From DATKEU01 sp035544495 (GTDB taxonomy: Bacteria; Myxococcota_A; Polyangia; Fen-1088), in the NCBI GenBank assembly GCA_035544495.1, contig DATKEU010000256.1, positions 1 through 7,994 on the forward strand: 7,994 nucleotides of DNA. Reading direction: 5' to 3'. The translations under genes and the position numbers were made by a program. Positions 1 to 5,958 of the stretch are shown here, one piece after another (within the stretch, counting starts at the first letter, position 1; the number at the start of each line of letters is the position of its first letter). The notes below the pieces were generated by a model. It searched no databases and had not been told where the DNA came from. It worked only from the letters and a program-made list of their open reading frames with translations.

Positions 1-200
1 TACAGGAACGCCTCGCCGCAATAACACCAGTTCCCTGACCGCCGATCCGCCCGAGATTAGAACCACGCTGCTTCCGCCAACACCGCTGAACAGTGGCTCA
101 TTCGGTCCAACACGGCCGTGCCAGGTTCGGTTACCCCGCTCGCTCGTTCGTCTCGATTTCAGCTCATCCCCATCACATCTACCGTCCGCTGTCGCGCCGA
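1..200. other. Left-edge region, no firm gene; possible partial minus-strand ORF
   Basis: This stretch lies downstream of the minus-strand membrane-protein gene and is visibly less GC-rich than the rest of the window. One minus-strand frame is open from a GTG at 204-202 to the window edge (68 codons without a stop). That GTG would overlap the TGA of the membrane gene as GTGA, the usual arrangement of coupled genes. The translation includes a hydrophobic SSVVLISGG stretch but matches no family I know. Its first half uses many A/T-ending codons, unlike the neighbouring genes, and there is no clear Shine-Dalgarno. A plus-strand frame is also open here, so openness means little. A 10-base palindrome, CACGGCCGTG, sits at 111-120. 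I see no terminator with a T tract. Confidence 0.3.
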
Positions 201-2627
201 TCACGTCGCCGGCGCCGCCTCCGGCTCCGCCGGCGGCGCTTCCTCGCCGTTGATGCTCGCCTGCGCGCCGCGCCCGCGCCACGCGTCCCACGCCAACCCG
301 CCCAGAATCGCCGCGAAGCCCACCAGCAGGATCACGCTCTGCCAGGTGTAGACGACGTCGGACCAGCCGGTGAACAGCGTCGGGTATTGGGCCACGGTCA
401 TGGCCAGCAGCACCGCCGACACGTACGCGAACAGCCAGTCGCCCACCGGCTCCTCGCGTGGCTGGCGGTCGCGCGTGCCGATGAGCGGTAATAGCCAGAC
501 GAAGTGACAGTAGTAATTCGCCGGGTAGAAAAAGATCGGGATCAGCATCAACCCCGCCAGCGCCGCCTGATCCAGCCGCCGCCGCCGGCAAGCGGCGAAC
601 GCCAGCGCCGTGAACGCCAGGACGCCAACATAGAAAACCGGCTTGCGGCTCTCGAAGCGCTCCAGTTGCTCGCGCTGCCAGGTCGCCCAGGATTCGACCT
701 GGCGGTTGTCGACCACGCGCTGGCCGATGCGGTTGGGGTCGAAGGCCAGCACGTTGCGCAGGCCCACGTGGTTGGTGTTGGGCTTCTCGGCGTGCAGGCG
801 GATCTTCGTCAGCCACGTGCCCCACGACGCCGAGAGCCCGAACATCGCCGACGACAGCGCCACCAGCGCCACCATGGTCCCCACCCCGCCGGCGATCGCC
901 TTCAGCGTCGGGCGCAGCGCCTCTCGCAGCGCCGCCCACCCGGGCAGCTTCTTCTCGCCGCGCACGGTCTCGATCACCCACCAGATCCCCGGCGCGCACA
1001 TCATGAACGCCGCCAGCGCCGGGAAGGCCCGGATCAACCCCGCGTACGCGACCAGCCCGCCCCCCAGCGCATAGCGCCGCCGCTTGAAAGCGCACGCCGC
1101 CAGCGCCATGCCGCACATCCAGTCCTGGCGCAGCGTCGATCCCATCACGTTGGTGCCGAACCGCGAATAGTCGGTGACACCGAACATGATCATCGTCATC
1201 AACATCGCCCGCAGACCGAACGTCCGCCCGATGACGATGAATGTGATGATCAGCAGCAGCGGGTCGATCAGCCCCGCCAGTGTCAGTGTCATCTCGCTGG
1301 CGGGGGCGTGCCGGAACAGAAAATACGCCTGCATGATCCAAACCGGCGTCGCGTTGCCGCCGTGGTCCTGCAGGCTGCCGAGATAGTCGCCGCCACCCAT
1401 CACGTCCTGGAAGTAACGCATGTCCTTCTTGAACTCGTCCCAGCGCTCGGGAGTGAAACGCTTGCGCACGCCCTGGATCTCGTCGACGAGATCGCTGACC
1501 GTGCGCATGTGGTTGTCGCGCAGGTCGCGCAGTCGCACGCGCGCGATGCGCTCGGGCGGGACATTGTTGTTGTCCAGGTACGCCGCCACGCTGGCCAGGT
1601 AAAGACCGTCGAAGCGCAGCTCGCGAAAGTACTTCGCCACCGGGAAATACACGCGCATGTCCCACGGGTGAACCAGCGTCCGCCGGTGCTTGCTGTTGTC
1701 GCGGAACTGCGGCATGCCCAGGTGGTAAAAGCACATCACCGACACCACCGACAGCAGGCACAGAATGCCGGTGATGAGGCGGCGGTCGACGGCCCACTTT
1801 CCGCGCCCCCGCCACTCGCGCACCACCGCCACCAGCGCGATCGCCGCCACCACCGTCCGCAGCACGAACTGCTCCGGCTCCTCCACCGGCCACAGCGATG
1901 CCAGCGACGCCGCCGCCGACAGCCCCAGGCCGATGGGCACCACGATCAGAAGGCGCGCGAAGTCGCGCGACCCGCGCTTGTGAATCAGTAGAAAGGCGAT
2001 CGCCGCCGCACCGAACAACCACAGGCGAAACTGCGCCGTCTCGCCCAGGGGCGTTCCCGACACCAGGCTCAGCGTGGGCGGCCACTCGGCCGGGCACTCG
2101 GCGAACACCGCCAGCTCGCCGACGCTGTACGCGCCGTCGCCGCCGTCCGCCGTCAGGCGCACGAAACGCGCGGTTGCCGCCAGGTCGTTCTTGTACCGAA
2201 AACGCATGCCGGCGCCCGGCACGGCCGGCGCGACCCAGATGGGCGTGAAGTTGGTGCCGTCCTCCGACGCCGACAGCCGATAGTTGTCGTTGTTGTCGCC
2301 CTCCACCAGCGCGCAGTGGATGGTCGCCACCTGGCCAAGGTCGTACGTCGCGAAGCCGCCCGCGTCGATCACCGACGTCACCTCGGTGCGCCAGAAGCTC
2401 CCGGGCTCGACGCCGATGCCGTCGGTCATGCGCTCGGGATTGCTGACGCCGGCGGCGGCCGAAGGCGCCTTGCCGCGCAACAGCCCCTGCCCTGGCCCCG
2501 GCGGGATGGGCGATCCGCCCCCCGAGCCGCCCGCGCACCCGCCCGCCGCCTCCAGGCCAGCCGCCACCGCCGCGATCAGCAAAAACCACGAAAAAACCTC
2601 GCGCTTTCGCGCCAACCGCTGCGCCAT
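201..2627 (-). CDS. Discoidin-domain polytopic membrane protein, GT-C glycosyltransferase-like
   Basis: This encodes a protein of 808 residues, probably in the inner membrane. Residues about 3-25 form a basic then hydrophobic N-terminal anchor, followed by a Gly/Pro-rich linker. Residues about 61-177 look like an F5/8 type C (discoidin) domain: an N-P-E-R-M-T-D-G opening, a DLGQ motif at 96-99, Y-R-L-S-A-S-E-D-G in the middle, ARFVRL at 153-158 and a closing GELAVF. Such domains usually bind glycans or lipids. The rest has roughly 12-14 hydrophobic segments. A long polar loop (about 305-445) starts with HPWDMRVYF, where W322-D323 sits as the acidic residue does after an early membrane segment of GT-C enzymes; a late YPANYYCHFVWLLPL segment also fits. 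The tail is acidic and Pro/Ala-rich. The start is uncertain: the ATG at 2627 gives a better signal/anchor, while an in-frame GTG at 2654 adds nine residues; neither has a clear Shine-Dalgarno. The discoidin call is fairly firm; the glycosyltransferase role is inference, and donor and acceptor are unknown. Confidence 0.8.
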   Translation of the reverse strand: MAQRLARKREVFSWFLLIAAVAAGLEAAGGCAGGSGGGSPIPPGPGQGLLRGKAPSAAAGVSNPERMTDGIGVEPGSFWRTEVTSVIDAGGFATYDLGQVATIHCALVEGDNNDNYRLSASEDGTNFTPIWVAPAVPGAGMRFRYKNDLAATARFVRLTADGGDGAYSVGELAVFAECPAEWPPTLSLVSGTPLGETAQFRLWLFGAAAIAFLLIHKRGSRDFARLLIVVPIGLGLSAAASLASLWPVEEPEQFVLRTVVAAIALVAVVREWRGRGKWAVDRRLITGILCLLSVVSVMCFYHLGMPQFRDNSKHRRTLVHPWDMRVYFPVAKYFRELRFDGLYLASVAAYLDNNNVPPERIARVRLRDLRDNHMRTVSDLVDEIQGVRKRFTPERWDEFKKDMRYFQDVMGGGDYLGSLQDHGGNATPVWIMQAYFLFRHAPASEMTLTLAGLIDPLLLIITFIVIGRTFGLRAMLMTMIMFGVTDYSRFGTNVMGSTLRQDWMCGMALAACAFKRRRYALGGGLVAYAGLIRAFPALAAFMMCAPGIWWVIETVRGEKKLPGWAALREALRPTLKAIAGGVGTMVALVALSSAMFGLSASWGTWLTKIRLHAEKPNTNHVGLRNVLAFDPNRIGQRVVDNRQVESWATWQREQLERFESRKPVFYVGVLAFTALAFAACRRRRLDQAALAGLMLIPIFFYPANYYCHFVWLLPLIGTRDRQPREEPVGDWLFAYVSAVLLAMTVAQYPTLFTGWSDVVYTWQSVILLVGFAAILGGLAWDAWRGRGAQASINGEEAPPAEPEAAPAT

Positions 2628-2720
2628 GGATCGCACTTTTGCATCGATGCCCACGCCGAGGCAATCGTGCTGCGCCGCTCAAGTCACGACGCGGGACCGC
2701 CGACGATCGAGTCACCTGCC
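2628..2720. promoter_or_regulatory. Divergent intergenic region with 10-base palindrome
   Basis: This gap separates the starts of the divergent membrane-protein and lipoprotein genes and must hold at least the plus-strand promoter. No convincing -35/-10 pair is visible on either strand. The perfect palindrome GCATCGATGC lies at 2641-2650, next to the ATG of the leftward gene, and could be an operator or chance. The lipoprotein ATG at 2721 has no recognisable Shine-Dalgarno; the bases before it read GTCACCTGCC. Confidence 0.4.
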
Positions 2721-5120
2721 ATGCGTCTCCCTCGCCGATTTCTCTCGCTTTCGTTTCCGATCGTCATCGCGGCCGGCGCCGCCCTCGCCGCCTGTGGATC
2801 GTCCAAGCCCTCCGGCGACAGCACGGGCGGCTCCGGCGGTACCGGCGGCAACTCCGACCCCGGCGAGGCATCGCGCCTGCCTCCGGCCCAGCGCGGCGAG
2901 CTCCTGGCCGTCTCGATCGTCGGCCCCACGGCCACCGACAAGATCACCACCACCGCCACCTCCATCTCTCTCGAGGGCGTCGCCTTCGGCGCTCCGTCCG
3001 AGATCCGATGGCAAAGCCCGACCGGCAACGGCATCGCCGCCGGCATCGACACCTGGGCCGTGGCCGACATTCCGCTCGCCACCGGGGAGAACTTCATCAC
3101 CATCGACGCCGTCGCCTCCGACGGCACCCATGCCACCAAGAGCATCACGGTCCAGCGCAACACCTTCCTCGGCGTGGAGGGGATGGCGCAGATGACGCCG
3201 CCCGCGGGCTTCGTCGGCGATGACACCGAGATCGTGGTCAGCGCCGCGCTGGACTTCAGCGCGGGAAGCGCCGACTCCGCCAGCCTGCGCCTGGTGCAGG
3301 TCGACCCCTCGGGCGGCATCGCCGGCATGATCGCCACCATGGCGGACGACGGCGATTTCGGAAACTCCGGCGACGAGATCGCGGGCGACGGCGTCTACTC
3401 GGCGCGCTTTCGCGTCACCAAGACGCAAGAGAGCGCGCTGACGCTGGCGGTGACCGGCACCGACAGCACCGGCGCCACCAACGAAGCCGCCGCGCTGGGC
3501 GCGGTGCCGTTCGTCTCGCACGCCAGCGACGACCAGCTGATGGGCGCCGCCGCCACCGTCACCACCATGGACGCCAGCTTTCAAGCGGCGAAGACGACCG
3601 GCGATCTGTCCGCCGCCTACGGCGCCGCCAACGCGGCGGCCGCCCAGGATCCGAACGTCGCCCACACCGGCATCTCGTCGGGCGGCAGCGGCACCTGGAC
3701 CACCAGCACCGCCGGCATCGTGGCCGGCATGCTGGACGGCAACGGCGACGAACGCGGCAGCGTGGAGATCGGCAACCACGGCACCTTCTGTGGCGCCGCC
3801 GGCAACCACGACTTCGCGCCCACCGACGAGACCGCCGACGCCGCCACCACGCTCGCCGGCCGCAGCTGCCCCGCCTACGACACCCGCGACGTCTTCTCCG
3901 ACGACGACGTCACCATCGCTAACCTGCGCACGCTGACCCGCCACGGCCTGGTGTTCCTGACCATGCACGGCACCTCGTACGACGATCTTCCCGGCACGCC
4001 CGCCGCCTCCCAGCTGCCGGCGCACGAGTTCCTGCTGACCGCCGAGAAGGTCACCGCCGAGTCGCTGCGATCGTACGAGCTCGAGCTCAAGACCGGGCAG
4101 ATGGCCATCGGCCCGGTGGTCGCCGGCGCCCAGCGCTTCTTCATCACGCCGAAGTTCATCGACGCCCTGCCCGGGCGCTTCCCGAACAGCCTGGTCTACG
4201 TCGGCGCCTGCCGCAGCTTCTGGAACGGCGAGTTCGCGGCGGCGTTTCTGCGCAAGGGCGCGGCCGCCTTCTTCGGCTACTCCGACATGGTGAAGAGCGC
4301 CTTCGCCTACCAGACCGGCACGGCGTTCCTGCAGTGCCTGCTGATGGGCGGCAGCACCGCCAGCTGCTTCACCGCCGACCAGCACGACGACGGATCGGGC
4401 AGCGAGAAGCGCGGCGCCGTCTGGCCGACCTCGGCGACGTACGGCGGCGCGCTGCCGAAGCCCGTCGCGGTCATCCACCACCCGGCCTATTTCAAGATGC
4501 TGGCCCGCCAAGAGCTGACCATCGCCTCCGTCGTCGGCCTGAGCAACGGCGACTTCGAACAGATAGACCGCAGCGATCCCATTCACCCGCAATCCCTCGC
4601 CTGGCAGGGCGGCGGCGACGCCCGCGTCGTCTCCAAGCTAGGCGGCTATCAGCCGACAGGCGGAACGAAGATGGGCTTCATCTCCACCGGCCTCGGCTTC
4701 ACGCAGGAAAATGGCGAGCTTTACCAGACGTTCTGCATTCCGGCCGGCGTCACCCAGCTCGCCTATGACTGGAACTTCATCTCGGCCGAGTTCAAGACCT
4801 ACTGCAACGATCCCCGCTATCAGGACAATCTGGCGGTCACGCTCGAGCAGGTCGCCGCCGGTGGCGTATCCACCACTCTGCAGGCGACGAAGATCGACGA
4901 TCTCTGCCCCACCATCGGCGACTCTTTGTACCAGATCCCCGCGTACAACTACGTCGATCCCGATGGAAGCTTCGCCACCGGATGGCAGCACGCAGGTCCC
5001 ATCGACGTCTCGAAGTGGGCCGGCGTCCCCACGAACCTGACGCTCCGGTTCTCACTGAAAGATCGCGGCGATCACCTGTTCGAATCCATCGTCCTGCTCG
5101 ACGGCATCACGCTGCAGTGA
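2721..5120 (+). CDS. Multidomain lipoprotein with probable clan CD (caspase/gingipain-like) cysteine peptidase domain
   Basis: This encodes 799 residues. The start is fixed by a textbook lipoprotein signal: basic MRLPRR, a hydrophobic core and lipobox L-A-A-C with Cys25 lipidated. Gly26 gives no inner-membrane retention signal, so outer-membrane anchoring is likely. A Gly/Ser-rich linker runs to about 50. Residues 61-147 form an Ig-like domain (W at the centre, then I-P-L-A-T-G-E-N-F-I-T-I-D-A). Residues about 161-265 form a second beta domain with an Asp/Gly-rich turn (207-226), as in choice-of-anchor-X-like modules. In 266-607, a hydrophobic strand ends in M-H416-G417 (LVFLTMHG) and another in A-C497-R-S (NSLVYVGACRS), followed by FLRKGAAAFFGYSD. 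This is the clan CD pattern of hydrophobic block plus HG and hydrophobic block plus AC, closest by eye to CHAT/C25-type folds. Residues 608-799 look like a beta-sandwich binding domain opening with NGDFE. Cysteines C357/C383 and C672/C695/C729 could form disulfides outside the cytoplasm. Family and activity are inferred, and the substrate is unknown. The 3' end overlaps hemD by 14 bases. Confidence 0.85.
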   Translation: MRLPRRFLSLSFPIVIAAGAALAACGSSKPSGDSTGGSGGTGGNSDPGEASRLPPAQRGELLAVSIVGPTATDKITTTATSISLEGVAFGAPSEIRWQSPTGNGIAAGIDTWAVADIPLATGENFITIDAVASDGTHATKSITVQRNTFLGVEGMAQMTPPAGFVGDDTEIVVSAALDFSAGSADSASLRLVQVDPSGGIAGMIATMADDGDFGNSGDEIAGDGVYSARFRVTKTQESALTLAVTGTDSTGATNEAAALGAVPFVSHASDDQLMGAAATVTTMDASFQAAKTTGDLSAAYGAANAAAAQDPNVAHTGISSGGSGTWTTSTAGIVAGMLDGNGDERGSVEIGNHGTFCGAAGNHDFAPTDETADAATTLAGRSCPAYDTRDVFSDDDVTIANLRTLTRHGLVFLTMHGTSYDDLPGTPAASQLPAHEFLLTAEKVTAESLRSYELELKTGQMAIGPVVAGAQRFFITPKFIDALPGRFPNSLVYVGACRSFWNGEFAAAFLRKGAAAFFGYSDMVKSAFAYQTGTAFLQCLLMGGSTASCFTADQHDDGSGSEKRGAVWPTSATYGGALPKPVAVIHHPAYFKMLARQELTIASVVGLSNGDFEQIDRSDPIHPQSLAWQGGGDARVVSKLGGYQPTGGTKMGFISTGLGFTQENGELYQTFCIPAGVTQLAYDWNFISAEFKTYCNDPRYQDNLAVTLEQVAAGGVSTTLQATKIDDLCPTIGDSLYQIPAYNYVDPDGSFATGWQHAGPIDVSKWAGVPTNLTLRFSLKDRGDHLFESIVLLDGITLQ

Positions 5121-5958
5121 CCGGCGGCGCCGCCGCGCCCAGCGCCTCGATGATGGCGTTGGTCAAGCGCTTCATGACGAAGCTCTTGTCGGGCACGATG
5201 TCGGCGCGCACGCCGCGCGCGCGCAGCGCCTCGACGGCGACGGGGCCGATGGCCGCCACGCGCGCGCGCGCCATCCCGGCCGCCAGCTCACCCTCCAGCG
5301 CCGCCTCCCGGGCCACCTGCCACAACCGATCTATCTGGGCCGCGCTGGTGAAGGCGATGGCGTCGATGCGCCCTGATGCCAGTCCCGTGATCAGCGCGCG
5401 CACGCGCTCTCCGTCGCTGGCCGGCGCGTAGACGTACGGCGCCACGGTGCGCACCACGGCGCCGGCCGCGCGCAGGAAGCCGACCAGGTCGTCATTCGGC
5501 TCCTCGCCGTACAGCTGCACGCCGATGCGCCGCCCGCGCAGATCCAGCGCCGACAGCTCCGCCATCACGCCTCGCGACGTCGGCACCGCCGCCGGCAGCT
5601 CCGACGCCAGGCCGATCTCGTGCAGCGCGCGCGCCGGCTTGGGCCCGCGCGTGATCTTGCGAACGCGCGCCAGCGACGCGACGACGGCCTCCCGCCGCCC
5701 CGTGCGTTCGGCCAGGGCCAGCAGGCGCCGCAGGCCTTCGCCGGTCAACAAGATCAGATCGTCGAATTCGCCCGCCGCCAGCGCCGCCAGCCAGGTCTCG
5801 ACCGGCGCCGGATCGGGCGCGTCGAGGATCGCCACCATCGGGCAGCGCCACGCGGTCGCCCCCACCTCCTCCAGAAGCTGCGCCAGGCGATCCAGCTCGC
5901 GCGTCTCCGGCAGCGCGATGGTCCGCCCGGCGAGCGGTCGCGCCGCCGGCTCGGTCAC
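5107..5958 (-). CDS. hemD: Uroporphyrinogen-III synthase
   Basis: This is a cytoplasmic enzyme of 283 residues that closes hydroxymethylbilane to uroporphyrinogen III, inverting ring D, the branch point to heme, siroheme and corrinoids. It opens with LAGRTIALPETRELDRLAQLLEEVG, a typical HemD beginning. The strongest signatures are in the second half: AIAFTSAAQIDRLW with F203-T204-S205, then ARVAAIGPVAVEALRARGVRADIVP with I237-G238. The first-half LILLTGEGLRRLL (T72) replaces the more usual FTSxNG and resembles variants I associate with deltaproteobacterial proteins. Overall sequence conservation in this family is low, so recognition rests on these motifs and on length, slightly above the usual 240-270. 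The GTG start at 5958 overlaps the TGA of the upstream peptidase gene (GTGA), which implies translational coupling. No hemA, hemB or hemC is visible nearby. Alternative starts are not attractive. Confidence 0.9.
   Translation of the reverse strand: MTEPAARPLAGRTIALPETRELDRLAQLLEEVGATAWRCPMVAILDAPDPAPVETWLAALAAGEFDDLILLTGEGLRRLLALAERTGRREAVVASLARVRKITRGPKPARALHEIGLASELPAAVPTSRGVMAELSALDLRGRRIGVQLYGEEPNDDLVGFLRAAGAVVRTVAPYVYAPASDGERVRALITGLASGRIDAIAFTSAAQIDRLWQVAREAALEGELAAGMARARVAAIGPVAVEALRARGVRADIVPDKSFVMKRLTNAIIEALGAAAPPVTAA
5122..5135. repeat. GC palindrome at convergent gene ends
   Basis: CGGCGGCGCCGCCG is a perfect 14-base palindrome immediately after the stop codon of the plus-strand lipoprotein gene, inside the last codons of hemD, where it encodes part of an Ala/Pro run. 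It could fold into a 5-bp GC stem with a 4-base loop, but no T tract follows on either strand. It is at best a weak terminator for the plus-strand transcript, and may simply reflect GC-rich Ala codons. Confidence 0.2.
5955..5958 (-). promoter_or_regulatory. GTGA stop/start overlap coupling peptidase and hemD
   Basis: Read on the minus strand, GTGA contains the GTG start of hemD (5958-5956) and the TGA stop of the M28 peptidase gene (5957-5955). A four-base overlap of this kind normally means that ribosomes ending the first gene restart on the second. No strong independent Shine-Dalgarno is apparent; the bases before the GTG read GGACAAGCC. Confidence 0.75.

Noticed and set aside
111..120. CACGGCCGTG palindrome as terminator of the membrane-protein gene
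   Set aside because: It has no loop and no following T tract; short GC palindromes are expected by chance in such DNA.
504..1991. 495-codon plus-strand open frame across the membrane-protein gene
   Set aside because: It is rich in Arg, Gln, His and Pro with no recognisable domain. The opposite strand gives a coherent multi-pass membrane protein with a discoidin domain.
2316..2720. Upstream in-frame extension of the plus-strand lipoprotein gene
   Set aside because: The extension would run antisense through the divergent gene and bury the lipoprotein signal peptide that begins at the ATG at 2721.
2712..4592. 626-codon open frame antisense to the clan-CD-like lipoprotein
   Set aside because: The translation is a monotonous Gly/Ala/Val/Arg mixture with no domains or signal, as expected opposite a GC-rich gene with strong third-position bias; the plus-strand frame has a lipobox and recognisable domains.
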